Positions 24,932 through 31,712 of a stretch of DNA of 31,712 nucleotides are shown here, piece after piece (positions within the stretch are counted from its first letter, which is position 1; the number at the start of each line of letters is the position of its first letter). A program made the translations under genes and the position numbers. Source of the stretch: Succinatimonas sp. CAG:777 (lineage in GTDB: Bacteria > Pseudomonadota > Gammaproteobacteria > Enterobacterales > Succinivibrionaceae); the NCBI GenBank assembly GCA_000431835.1, contig HF987922.1, forward strand, positions 125,798-157,509, given 5' to 3'. Below the pieces are notes generated by a model that was not told the origin of the DNA, searched no databases, and saw only the letters and a list, made by a program, of their open reading frames with translations.

Positions 24932-25843
24932 ATGCTTTCTGATGATGTTTATCGTTTTATTGATCATCTTCGTTACGAGAAGCGAGCTAGTATTCATACT
25001 ATAAGTTCATACAGCAACGTGCTAAAAAGAGCAGTTACTGTACTAGAGCGTGAATTTGATAATATAAAGTCATGGCAGTCTGTAGGTCTTGAGCAAATGC
25101 GAGCCATACAGCGTGACTTTAATTTCAATGATGAGAATATAAAGCAGTCTAATAACTCTGTTGCCCACGATCTTTACGCCTTAAGTTCCTTTTTTAAATA
25201 TCTAATAAAGCAAGGGGAACTTTCTGATAATCCTTGTTCTCTAATTAAAGCTCCAAAAGTAAAGCGTCACCTTCCAAAGATCTTAACTTTAAATGAAATT
25301 GATGTTCTTTTAGATTACGAGCCAAAAGATGTGTTTGAACAAAGGGATAGTGCTATCGCTGAGTTGTTGTTTTCATCTGGATTACGTGTTTCTGAGTTAG
25401 TCGGACTTGATTTAAAAGATTTGAATTATGAAACTAAAGAAATCAGGGTACTAGGTAAGGGTAGCAAATACAGAATTGTGCCTGTAGGCGAAAAAGCTTT
25501 AGATAAAATCTCAAATTATTTAAAGATAAGAGACGAGTTTAAACCTTCAGAAGCTGCTCTATTTTTAAATAAATACGGTAGACGTCTTACTACAAGGGCA
25601 GTAGAACAGAATCTTGATAAACTGTCTATAAAAGCTGGTGTGCAGACTCATTTGAACCCTCATAAATTAAGACATTCATTCGCAACCGAGTTGTTACAAG
25701 GTGGCGCAGATCTTCGTTCGGTTCAAGAAATGTTAGGTCATGCAAGTTTAGCTGCAACACAGGTTTATACTCATTTAGACTTCGAACACTTAAAGAGTGT
25801 ATACAACAAAGCTCACCCTCTAGCTAATAGGAAGAAAAATTGA
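24932..25843 (+). CDS. xerC: Tyrosine recombinase XerC
   Basis: 303-aa site-specific recombinase that, with XerD, resolves chromosome dimers at dif. I start it at the ATG at 24932, six bases after AGGTGA, rather than at the in-frame GTG at 24923, which lies inside that ribosome site. The N-terminal SAM-like DNA-binding domain covers about 1-105. The catalytic set is complete: R152 (GLRVSELVGL), K176 (GKGSKYR), H244 and R247 (HKLRHSF), H270 (LGHAS) and the nucleophile Y279 (QVYTHLDF). Gene order dapF-xerC-yigB identifies it as XerC rather than XerD. Its stop overlaps the next start (TTGA). Confidence 0.95.
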   Translation: MLSDDVYRFIDHLRYEKRASIHTISSYSNVLKRAVTVLEREFDNIKSWQSVGLEQMRAIQRDFNFNDENIKQSNNSVAHDLYALSSFFKYLIKQGELSDNPCSLIKAPKVKRHLPKILTLNEIDVLLDYEPKDVFEQRDSAIAELLFSSGLRVSELVGLDLKDLNYETKEIRVLGKGSKYRIVPVGEKALDKISNYLKIRDEFKPSEAALFLNKYGRRLTTRAVEQNLDKLSIKAGVQTHLNPHKLRHSFATELLQGGADLRSVQEMLGHASLAATQVYTHLDFEHLKSVYNKAHPLANRKKN

Positions 25844-26574
25844 AATTCTATAAACAAATAGATCTTAGCAAGATAAAAGTACTGTCTTTTGATTTAGATA
25901 ATACGATTTATGATTGTCAGTCTGTATTAACTAGAGCAGAAAACTGGTTCACAACCTACTTGTGTGATCGTTACGGACTAGGTGGAAAATATCAAAGTTA
26001 TGACTACTGGGCAAATGTAAAATCAAAAGTTCTACATGAGGATCTGTCCTTAGAGGATGATGTAACTTTATTAAGAGCTCAAAGTTTAGTTGTTGCCTTT
26101 AAAGAAATAGGTATCCCTTTAAAAGGGGGACTTGAAGAAGCAATAGATCTTGTAAAGCTGTTTGTAAAAAAGAGATCAGAGGGAGTTGTCTCTGGTGAAG
26201 TAAGAACTCTGATGAGTGATCTAAAATCTAAATATCCACTAATCTCGGTATCTAATGGAAACCTTGATGCTAAACAGCTAGAAGTATCCTCTTATTTTGA
26301 GACAGATTTAAGACCTGTTCGTTTTAAGTTTCACAGAAAACCACATCAGGATTTGTTTATTGAATGCGCAAATTTTAAACAAGTACAACCTTGTGAAATT
26401 CTGCACATTGGAGATGATCCTTATACAGATGTATTCGGTGCAGTAAGTTCTGGATGTAAATGTGTATGGTTACGCAAAGGATATACCGGTATTTCTCCTG
26501 ATGAACAGTTTTTAAGAGTCTTACCAGATATTGAAATAGACAACATTCTAGAGTTAAGTCAGTTACTTTTGTAA
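25840..26574 (+). CDS. yigB: HAD-superfamily phosphatase YigB-like
   Basis: 244-aa HAD hydrolase. It starts with TTG at 25840, overlapping the xerC stop by four bases, with AGGAAG five bases upstream. All four HAD motifs are visible: FDLDNTIYD (nucleophile Asp), the Ser in SVSNGN, the Lys in HRKPHQDLF, and HIGDDPYTDVFGA (acidic metal ligands). A helical cap lies between motifs I and II. In E. coli YigB dephosphorylates FMN and related small phosphates; that role here is inferred from similarity and from its position between xerC and uvrD. It is probably the last gene of the lptM-lysA-dapF-xerC-yigB unit, since uvrD has its own promoter. Confidence 0.92.
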   Translation: MKFYKQIDLSKIKVLSFDLDNTIYDCQSVLTRAENWFTTYLCDRYGLGGKYQSYDYWANVKSKVLHEDLSLEDDVTLLRAQSLVVAFKEIGIPLKGGLEEAIDLVKLFVKKRSEGVVSGEVRTLMSDLKSKYPLISVSNGNLDAKQLEVSSYFETDLRPVRFKFHRKPHQDLFIECANFKQVQPCEILHIGDDPYTDVFGAVSSGCKCVWLRKGYTGISPDEQFLRVLPDIEIDNILELSQLLL

Positions 26575-26670
26575 AAGGTAAATGTTAAACCTCAAAATAG
26601 GCTGTATCTAAAGCTGTTAGGCAAGATAGCTTTTAAGAGTAATTCTTCTACTAATCATAAATTTGTTTTC

Positions 26671-26679
26671 TGCTATAAT
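26671..26679 (+). promoter_or_regulatory. Extended -10 promoter for uvrD
   Basis: TGCTATAAT matches the extended -10 consensus and lies 48 bases before the uvrD start. No LexA box (CTGT-N8-ACAG) is present nearby, although uvrD is a LexA target in E. coli. Confidence 0.55.
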
Positions 26680-26727
26680 CCACGCAGCCTTTATTCTTAA
26701 AACTCATAAATTCCAGCGGAGATTTTT

Positions 26728-28902
26728 ATGGACGAGCTTGATGAGCTAGGAAATCCTTCTGTAAGCAATGAAATTCTAGAAAATTTAAATGATTCTCAAA
26801 AAGAAGCTGTAAGTGCTCCTTTGTCAAATATGCTAGTTATTGCAGGCGCTGGAACTGGAAAAACTAGAGTTTTAGTCTCAAGAATTGCTTATTTAATCAA
26901 GCACTACATGATTGAACCTCGCAATATTCTTGCTGTTACTTTCACCAATAAAGCAGCAGGTGAAATGCGAGAGAGAATTGGCCTATTTGTAGGTGAGTTT
27001 TTACAGCGCCAGCTTTGGGCAAGTACCTTCCACTCAATTTGTTTACGTCTGTTAAGAGCTTATGCAAAACAGGCTGGTTTAGAGCCTAATTTTACTGTCC
27101 TTGATACAGACAGTCAGACAACTTTAACTAAGCGAATTATGAAAGAGCTTAATATCGATGTTAAAGAATTCAAACCAAGTGAAGCTGTATCAAAAATCAG
27201 TAAACTAAAAGAAGATGGAATTCGTGCTGATGATTACATCAAGAGAGGAAGGATCTTTGGTGAATCTCAGTATGAAAATATGTGCAAAATCTACTCATCA
27301 TACGAAAAGATCTGCAATGATGAAAACTCTGTGGATTTTAGTGAGTTGTTGTTAAGAACAGTTGAGCTTTTAGAGAGCAATGACGAAATTAGAGCTTTAC
27401 AGCATCGTAGATTCAAAGAAATCTTAGTAGATGAGTTTCAGGACACCAATTCAATTCAGTATAAATTCTTAAAACTGATGGCTGGTAAAAACTCGCATGT
27501 TATGGTTGTAGGTGACGATGATCAGTCAATTTATGGCTGGCGTGGAGCTGATTACACCAATATGCACAAGTTTTTAAAAGACTTTGATGATGTTCATGAA
27601 ATTCTATTAGCTTTAAATTACCGCTCTAGTCAGAAAATTCTTGATATGGCAAATACTCTTATTGCTGAAAATTCTGACAGATTGATGGAAAAAGTTTTAA
27701 AAGGGAACATCGGACAAGGCGATGATGTTTCAATTTTAAATTGCTCAAATAATAACTGTGAAGCTTCAACTGTAGTGCAGTTGATTGCCAAATTGCATGA
27801 AGCAGGGGAGAAATTCCAAGACATGGCAATTCTTTACAGAAACAACTACCTGTCTTTAGGTTTTGAGCAAAACCTCTCTATGAAGCATATACCTTTTGTA
27901 ATTTATGGAGGACAACGCTTCTTTGAACGTGCTGAGATTCTTGATACTTTAGCTTATCTAAGACTGCTGATTAACGAAAATGATGACACTGCGGCCCTTA
28001 GAATTATTAACGTTCCATCAAGAAAATTAGGTCCTAAGGTTGTAGCTGACTTAAGGTCAATTGGCAGAGAAAGAAACTGCTCTATGTTACAAGCAATACG
28101 TCTTTTAGAAGCTTATTCAAAGCAAGAGGGCGCAGACAAAGCTTTAGTTTCTTTGTACAAGAAAGTAACACCTTTTTATAATTTAATTTTACAGATGAAA
28201 GAAAAGAAAGCAAATTCTCCTCTTAATGAATTAGTAGATTACGTTATCAATGCATCAGGTTTGCATGAAATGTACGCCTTAAAAGATGCAAAGGAAGGCA
28301 AGACTGGTGAAGAAAATTCCAGAGTCTCAAACTTGGGTGTACTAGTTTCAAACGTAAAAGAGTTTGAAGCTTCGATGCAGGCACAAGCTGAAAAGGCATC
28401 ATCTGATGAAGAAGCAAAAGATATAAACGCAGATAATGTAGAAGATAGTGCAAGTGGAGAGACAGCCTCTAATGTTCTAGAAGATCCTTTATTAACTTAT
28501 CTATCAAACATTACTTTAGTAAGTACCTCTGAATTAGATGAGGATGGTTCTAGCTCTACAGAGTGTGATGCTGTAAATATGATGACTATCCACTCATCAA
28601 AGGGATTGGAATTTAAGCATGTATTTTTAGTTGGATTTGAGAATACTATCCTACCTTCCCAAAGATCTGTAGATATTGGTTCTGATAAATCAATTTCAGA
28701 AGAAAGACGTTTGGCTTATGTAGGCATTACAAGAGCAAAAGAAGATCTTTATATTAGTTATGCTCAGAATAGGAGTATGTTTGGAAACATCGTTCCTACT
28801 GGAGCAAGTCAATTTTTAAGACAAATTGTAAGATCATACAATGCAGTAAAAAAAGAAGAGAGACCGTTTAAGATCATTCCGATTGCTTCACAGCGATATT
28901 AA
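26728..28902 (+). CDS. uvrD: ATP-dependent 3'-5' DNA helicase UvrD, without C-terminal Tudor-like domain
   Basis: 724-aa SF1A helicase of nucleotide excision and mismatch repair. The motifs are in order: Q-motif NDSQKEAV, Walker A GAGTGKT (about 40-46), TFHS, Walker B DEFQDTN (about 236), GDDDQSIYGWRGA (about 263), LNYRSSQ (about 298), TIHSSKGLEF (about 621) and EERRLAYVGITRAKEDL (about 659). YGWRGA and the yigB-uvrD order favour UvrD over Rep. Two features are odd. A Glu/Ser/Ala-rich insertion lies at about 551-586. The protein also ends only about 50 residues after motif VI, so the C-terminal domain of E. coli UvrD that contacts RNA polymerase is missing. GCGGAG precedes the ATG. The stop is a true in-frame TAA, with no sign of frameshift. 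Confidence 0.93.
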   Translation: MDELDELGNPSVSNEILENLNDSQKEAVSAPLSNMLVIAGAGTGKTRVLVSRIAYLIKHYMIEPRNILAVTFTNKAAGEMRERIGLFVGEFLQRQLWASTFHSICLRLLRAYAKQAGLEPNFTVLDTDSQTTLTKRIMKELNIDVKEFKPSEAVSKISKLKEDGIRADDYIKRGRIFGESQYENMCKIYSSYEKICNDENSVDFSELLLRTVELLESNDEIRALQHRRFKEILVDEFQDTNSIQYKFLKLMAGKNSHVMVVGDDDQSIYGWRGADYTNMHKFLKDFDDVHEILLALNYRSSQKILDMANTLIAENSDRLMEKVLKGNIGQGDDVSILNCSNNNCEASTVVQLIAKLHEAGEKFQDMAILYRNNYLSLGFEQNLSMKHIPFVIYGGQRFFERAEILDTLAYLRLLINENDDTAALRIINVPSRKLGPKVVADLRSIGRERNCSMLQAIRLLEAYSKQEGADKALVSLYKKVTPFYNLILQMKEKKANSPLNELVDYVINASGLHEMYALKDAKEGKTGEENSRVSNLGVLVSNVKEFEASMQAQAEKASSDEEAKDINADNVEDSASGETASNVLEDPLLTYLSNITLVSTSELDEDGSSSTECDAVNMMTIHSSKGLEFKHVFLVGFENTILPSQRSVDIGSDKSISEERRLAYVGITRAKEDLYISYAQNRSMFGNIVPTGASQFLRQIVRSYNAVKKEERPFKIIPIASQRY

Positions 28903-28909
28903 GCTAAGA

Positions 28910-28964
28910 GAGTAATCCTAAGTAAGCGAGTAGTTTCCAACAGCCACTCGCTTTAACATTACTC
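28910..28964. terminator. Nested hairpin between uvrD and yaeR
   Basis: An inner stem AAGCGAGT (28924-28931) with ACTCGCTT (28946-28953) lies inside an outer stem GAGTAAT (28910-28916) with ATTACTC (28958-28964). The outer arm reaches the yaeR stop. T tracts are short, so it is a probable convergent-gene terminator of moderate strength. Confidence 0.6.
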
Positions 28965-29336
28965 ATGAATTTCGATGGGGAGATTGTCAGGATCTCTAAA
29001 GAAAGTCATGGCCTTATGTGTATAGTCATCCATCCTAACAGGTTCACACTCAATTCCTAATTTATTAAGCTCTTCAACCGTATCATTGACGCTTTCTACT
29101 TTAAATGCAAGGTGACGAAGTCCTAACGCTTCAGGATTAGAAACTCGTTTTGGTGCATTTTTGACAATAAATAGCTCGATTTCGCTGTCACCACATTTAA
29201 GATCAATCTTGTAGTCTTGCTTAGCAGACCGGTAATTTTCTCTTACTATTTCAAACCCTAATTTCTTTACATAGAACTCTTTTGACTTGTTGTAATCCGA
29301 GCCGATGATAGCAATATGGTGAATTTTGTTAAACAT
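28959..29336 (-). CDS. yaeR: VOC-family metalloprotein, YaeR/glyoxalase I-like
   Basis: 125-aa cytosolic protein of the vicinal oxygen chelate fold. Two beta-alpha-beta-beta-beta modules are visible. Likely metal ligands are the His in HHIAII, the Glu in EIELFIV, the His in GLRHLAF and the Glu in the last residues PIEIHE. Blocks such as SNPEALGLRHLAFKVE and YTHKAMTFFRDPDNLP match E. coli YaeR closely. The substrate of YaeR is not established, and glyoxalase activity should not be assumed. I start at the ATG at 29336; an upstream in-frame TTG at 29357 would add seven residues and overlap the AAGGG that could serve as the ribosome site. Its 5' end faces the rho leader. Confidence 0.87.
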   Translation of the reverse strand: MFNKIHHIAIIGSDYNKSKEFYVKKLGFEIVRENYRSAKQDYKIDLKCGDSEIELFIVKNAPKRVSNPEALGLRHLAFKVESVNDTVEELNKLGIECEPVRMDDYTHKAMTFFRDPDNLPIEIHE

Positions 29337-29351
29337 CTTTGAGTGATTCCC

Positions 29352-29380
29352 TTGCAAATATCTTTGTTAAAAATTATAAA
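29352..29380 (+). promoter_or_regulatory. Candidate rho promoter
   Basis: TTGCAA (29352-29357) and TATAAA (29375-29380) are exactly 17 bases apart. Transcription would begin near 29387, giving a leader of about 150 nt before rho. Confidence 0.55.
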
Positions 29381-29386
29381 ATGCAA

Positions 29387-29538
29387 CCAAATTTGTGATA
29401 ATATTATCACACGACGTGTCTGTCGTGCGATCACATGGATCTTGGAGTGTTTTCTACACTGGAATTTCCTTTTTAATTTTTTTAGAGAATCTAATCTTAT
29501 ACTGTATTCCCCATGCAGTAAGTTTGTTAATTTAGTCT
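29387..29538 (+). promoter_or_regulatory. Structured rho leader
   Basis: The leader begins with a perfect 18-bp palindrome TGTGATAATATTATCACA (29394-29411). It is followed by a CACGAC/GTCGTG hairpin (29410-29415 with 29422-29427), a second ATCACA copy (29430-29435), an AGTGT/ACACT stem (29446-29450 with 29456-29460) and a T-rich run (about 29470-29484). E. coli rho is autoregulated by termination in its leader; a similar mechanism here is an inference. The rho start has no visible Shine-Dalgarno. Confidence 0.45.
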
Positions 29539-30801
29539 ATGAATCTTACCGAACTTAAAAATACGCCTGTCGCACAATTAGTTCAAATGTGTGAACAGAA
29601 CGGCATCGAGAACGTAGCCCGTTTAAGCAAAAAAGAAATTATCTTCCAATTATTAAAATTTTCTTCAAAGAATGGTGAAGACATCTACGGTGAAGGTGTC
29701 ATCGAAATTTTACCTGACGGCTTTGGCTTTTTAAGAAGTGCAGATAGCTCTTATTTAGCTGGTCCTGATGATATTTATGTATCTCCAAGTCAAGTAAGAC
29801 GTTTTAATTTAAGAACTGGTGATTCGATTTCAGGAAAAATTCGACCACCAAAAGAAGGTGAAAGATACTTCGCATTATTAAAAGTTGATGCTGTCAACTT
29901 CGACGATCCAGAAAATTCACGCCACAAGATCCTTTTCGAAAACCTTACTCCTTTATTCCCTCAGGAAAGAATGCGCCTAGAGCTTGGCAATGGTTCACAA
30001 GAAGATTTAACCGCAAGAGTTATCGATCTTGTAGCTCCAGTAGGTAAAGGTCAACGTGGTCTTATCGTAGCTCCTCCAAAAGCAGGTAAAACCATGCTTT
30101 TACAGAATGTAGCTCACTCAATTTCAAGTAAATATCCTGAATGTACATTGATTGTTCTACTGATTGATGAGCGTCCTGAAGAAGTTACCGAAATGCAACG
30201 TATGGTTAAAGGAGAAGTTGTTGCTTCTACTTTCGATGAGCCTGCTGCTCGTCACGTTCAGGTTGCTGAAATGGTAATTGAAAAAGCTAAGCGTTTAGTT
30301 GAGCACAAGCATGATGTTGTGATCTTAATGGATTCTATTACCCGTTTAGCTCGTGCATACAACACTGTAGTGCCTTCATCTGGTAAAGTATTAACAGGTG
30401 GTGTTGATGCTAACGCTCTGCAGAGACCAAAGAGACTATTTGGTGCAGCTAGAAATGTTGAAGAAGGTGGTTCTTTAACCATTATTGCAACAGCTCTTAT
30501 CGATACAGGTTCAAAGATGGATGAAGTTATTTACGAAGAGTTCAAAGGAACTGGTAATATGGAACTTCATTTATCAAGAAAGATCTCTGAAAAGAGAGTA
30601 TATCCTGCTATTGATGTTACAAGATCTGGTACAAGACGTGAAGAACTCATCACTAGTGCTGATGAACTTCAGAAGATGTGGATCTTACGTAAGTTCTTAC
30701 ATCCTATGGGTGAAATCGAAGCTACTGAATTTTTAATTGATAAGCTAAAGATGACAAAGACTAATGAAGAGTTCTTTACAGCTATGGCAAGATCAAAATA
30801 A
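29539..30801 (+). CDS. rho: Transcription termination factor Rho
   Basis: 420-aa hexameric RNA-dependent ATPase that ends transcription of untranslated RNA. It starts MNLTELKNTPV as in E. coli Rho (419 aa), and identity is very high along the whole chain. The N-terminal helix bundle and RNA-binding cold-shock-like domain (about 50-125) contain DGFGFLRSADSSYLAGPDD. Walker A is PPKAGKT (179-185). The Walker B region is DVVILMDSITRLARAYN, the Q-loop region is VLTGGVDANALQRPKRLF and the R-loop region is GTGNMELHLSRKISEKR. No insertion domain is present. There is no clear ribosome site before the ATG; the start rests on homology. The long leader suggests control at the RNA level. Confidence 0.97.
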   Translation: MNLTELKNTPVAQLVQMCEQNGIENVARLSKKEIIFQLLKFSSKNGEDIYGEGVIEILPDGFGFLRSADSSYLAGPDDIYVSPSQVRRFNLRTGDSISGKIRPPKEGERYFALLKVDAVNFDDPENSRHKILFENLTPLFPQERMRLELGNGSQEDLTARVIDLVAPVGKGQRGLIVAPPKAGKTMLLQNVAHSISSKYPECTLIVLLIDERPEEVTEMQRMVKGEVVASTFDEPAARHVQVAEMVIEKAKRLVEHKHDVVILMDSITRLARAYNTVVPSSGKVLTGGVDANALQRPKRLFGAARNVEEGGSLTIIATALIDTGSKMDEVIYEEFKGTGNMELHLSRKISEKRVYPAIDVTRSGTRREELITSADELQKMWILRKFLHPMGEIEATEFLIDKLKMTKTNEEFFTAMARSK

Positions 30802-30812
30802 CTAAAACAAAA

Positions 30813-30836
30813 TGTCTGACCTGTTGAGGTCAGACA
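30813..30836 (-). terminator. Probable metF terminator
   Basis: Arms TGTCTGACCT (30813-30822) and AGGTCAGACA (30827-30836) make a perfect 10-bp stem with a 4-nt loop. T-rich sequence (TTTTGTTTT) follows only on the minus strand, so it should serve metF, although the hairpin would also form at the end of rho mRNA. Confidence 0.65.
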
Positions 30837-30840
30837 AAAT

Positions 30841-30876
30841 AAAGCTCTGTGAAGTGATATTTCATAGCTTTTATTT
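30841..30876 (+). terminator. Possible rho terminator
   Basis: AAAGCT (30841-30846) pairs with AGCTTT (30866-30871), with an inner TGAA/TTCA stem and small bulges, then TTATTT. It is an imperfect hairpin with a T-rich tail, on the plus strand after rho. Confidence 0.5.
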
Positions 30877-30898
30877 GGGATTAAATCTTAGTTTGTTA

Positions 30899-31712
30899 CT
30901 AAATTAAGTTCTTAATTGCTTCATGGAGCCTAGTAGCAATGTAAGGATTGTTCATCGTATACAGATGAATTCCATCAATACCTTGAGTGATTAAATCAAC
31001 TATCTGATCAATTGCATAAGCAATACCGGCATCACGAAGAGCCTCTAGATTATCTTCATATTTGCTCATGATCTTAGTGAACTTAGCAGGTAACTCAACT
31101 CCACATAAAGTCACAATTCTTTCGATTTGCTTTTTATTTGCCACAGGCACAATACCTGCCAGAATAGGTACCTTGATACCTACTAGATCACATCTTTCTT
31201 TAAAACGGTAGAAACTATCATTGTTAAAGAATAATTGAGTGATAAGCTGACTTGCTCCTGCGTCCACCTTTTCTTTAAGGTGTTTTACATCATCGACAAT
31301 ATTGTGTGCTTCAATGTGACCTTCAGGGTAACAAGCTGCAATAATATTTACCTTATCTCCATATTTTCCTTTGATGTAAGAGATTAAGTCCACAGCATGC
31401 TCAAAGTCGACTTTTTCAAGATCCTCGCGCTCATCACCTCTTAAAGCTAAGATATTATTCACTCCCATAGGTAACAAGTTATCAATGATGTGCTCAACAT
31501 CAGCCTTTTTAAGACCAATTCCTGCTAAATGAGCAACAGCAGTATAGTCAAAATTGTGAACTAGTCTGTCAGCAATGTTTGCTGTTGCGTTAATGTTTGA
31601 AGATCCACCTGCACCGTAAGTAACGGAAATATAGTCAGGACGGACTTCCTTTAAGTTCTCAAATGCACTGCAACCGAGTAGGAACTGAAAAGATAGATTT
31701 CCTTTCAGATAA
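30899..31712 (-). CDS. metF: 5,10-methylenetetrahydrofolate reductase (5' end outside window)
   Basis: The reverse strand is open from the right edge to the TAG at 30899, giving 271 visible residues of a flavoprotein that reduces methylene-THF to methyl-THF for methionine synthesis. Recognisable blocks are DYISVTYGAGGSSN, the NILALRGD strand, AACYPEGHIEAHN, KVDAGASQLITQLFFNNDSFYRF and GIVPVANKKQIERI, all matching MetF TIM-barrel elements. By alignment with E. coli MetF, only about 25-30 N-terminal residues are missing, including the catalytic Glu region (FEFFPP), so the active site cannot be judged here. Two hairpins follow its stop. Family assignment is firm. Confidence 0.93.
   Translation of the reverse strand, partial: YLKGNLSFQFLLGCSAFENLKEVRPDYISVTYGAGGSSNINATANIADRLVHNFDYTAVAHLAGIGLKKADVEHIIDNLLPMGVNNILALRGDEREDLEKVDFEHAVDLISYIKGKYGDKVNIIAACYPEGHIEAHNIVDDVKHLKEKVDAGASQLITQLFFNNDSFYRFKERCDLVGIKVPILAGIVPVANKKQIERIVTLCGVELPAKFTKIMSKYEDNLEALRDAGIAYAIDQIVDLITQGIDGIHLYTMNNPYIATRLHEAIKNLI

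Noticed and set aside
26602..26617. LexA-like CTGT-N8-CTGT before uvrD
   Set aside because: A LexA box needs CTGT-N8-ACAG. The second half is a direct repeat, not an inverted one.
29394..29411. TGTGATAATATTATCACA as a CRP site
   Set aside because: The half-sites TGTGA and TCACA match CRP, but they are 8 bases apart rather than the required 6, and the site lies downstream of the likely rho start. I treat it as leader structure.
29435..29476. 13-codon leader frame before rho
   Set aside because: It has no ribosome site and no supporting conservation. I mention it only as part of the leader finding, not as a gene.
29343..29558. 71-codon open frame across the rho leader
   Set aside because: It overlaps the rho start, has no similarity to a known leader peptide, and its composition looks like read-through of AT-rich leader DNA.
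31630..31712. MetF lacking its catalytic Glu (SFQF seen near the edge)
   Set aside because: By spacing to DYISVTYG, the FEFFPP region should lie at or just beyond the window edge, so the visible SFQF is probably not the equivalent segment.

Overview
The window is a chromosomal segment of an AT-rich gammaproteobacterium. The proteins look like low-GC relatives of Escherichia coli and Aeromonas proteins: class I adenylate cyclase, HemX/HemY, LptM, YigB, YihG and a near-identical Rho. Local gene orders also match E. coli: dsbA next to yihG, hemXY divergent from cyaA, and lptM-lysA-dapF-xerC-yigB-uvrD. Low GC with this enteric-type gene content suggests Aeromonadales, most likely Succinivibrionaceae. 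That placement is an inference, because no rRNA or other marker gene is present. I see no mobile element, CRISPR array, tRNA or rRNA.

Layout. Positions 1-749 (-) hold the 5' part of a sodium-dependent NSS-family transporter, followed by a long-chain flavodoxin (966-1475, -). An unrecognised soluble 381-aa protein (1648-2793, +) converges on a tripartite RND efflux operon (acrA-acrB, 7303 to 2880, -). A TetR/AcrR repressor (7773-8420, +) diverges from the pump; the 469-bp gap between them is rich in inverted repeats and is the only gene-free stretch over 300 bases. A YciA-type thioesterase (-) then diverges from a squalene-synthase-like gene (+), followed by secreted DsbA (+) and a convergent YihG-like acyltransferase (-).

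Positions 12097-16979 carry branched-chain amino acid synthesis: ilvE, a hairpin terminator, then ilvD-ilvA and a small exported protein that starts on the last base of the ilvA stop codon. A strong bidirectional terminator separates this from hemY-hemX (-), which is divergent from cyaA (+). Next come lptM-lysA-dapF-xerC-yigB (+), combining lysine/peptidoglycan precursor synthesis, an outer-membrane assembly lipoprotein, dimer resolution and a phosphatase. uvrD has its own extended -10 promoter. A VOC-family protein (yaeR, -), rho (+) with a structured leader, and a metF gene cut by the right edge (-) close the window.

The genes are mostly housekeeping, and I did not find a clear new multi-gene system. 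The points most worth a second look are: the squalene-synthase-like gene with no hopanoid or sterol neighbours; hemXY without hemCD; UvrD lacking its C-terminal domain and carrying an acidic insertion; DsbA with a CSHC active site; the exported protein coupled to ilvA; the inverted-repeat-rich acrR/acrAB control region; and possible RNA-level control in the ilvE and rho leaders.
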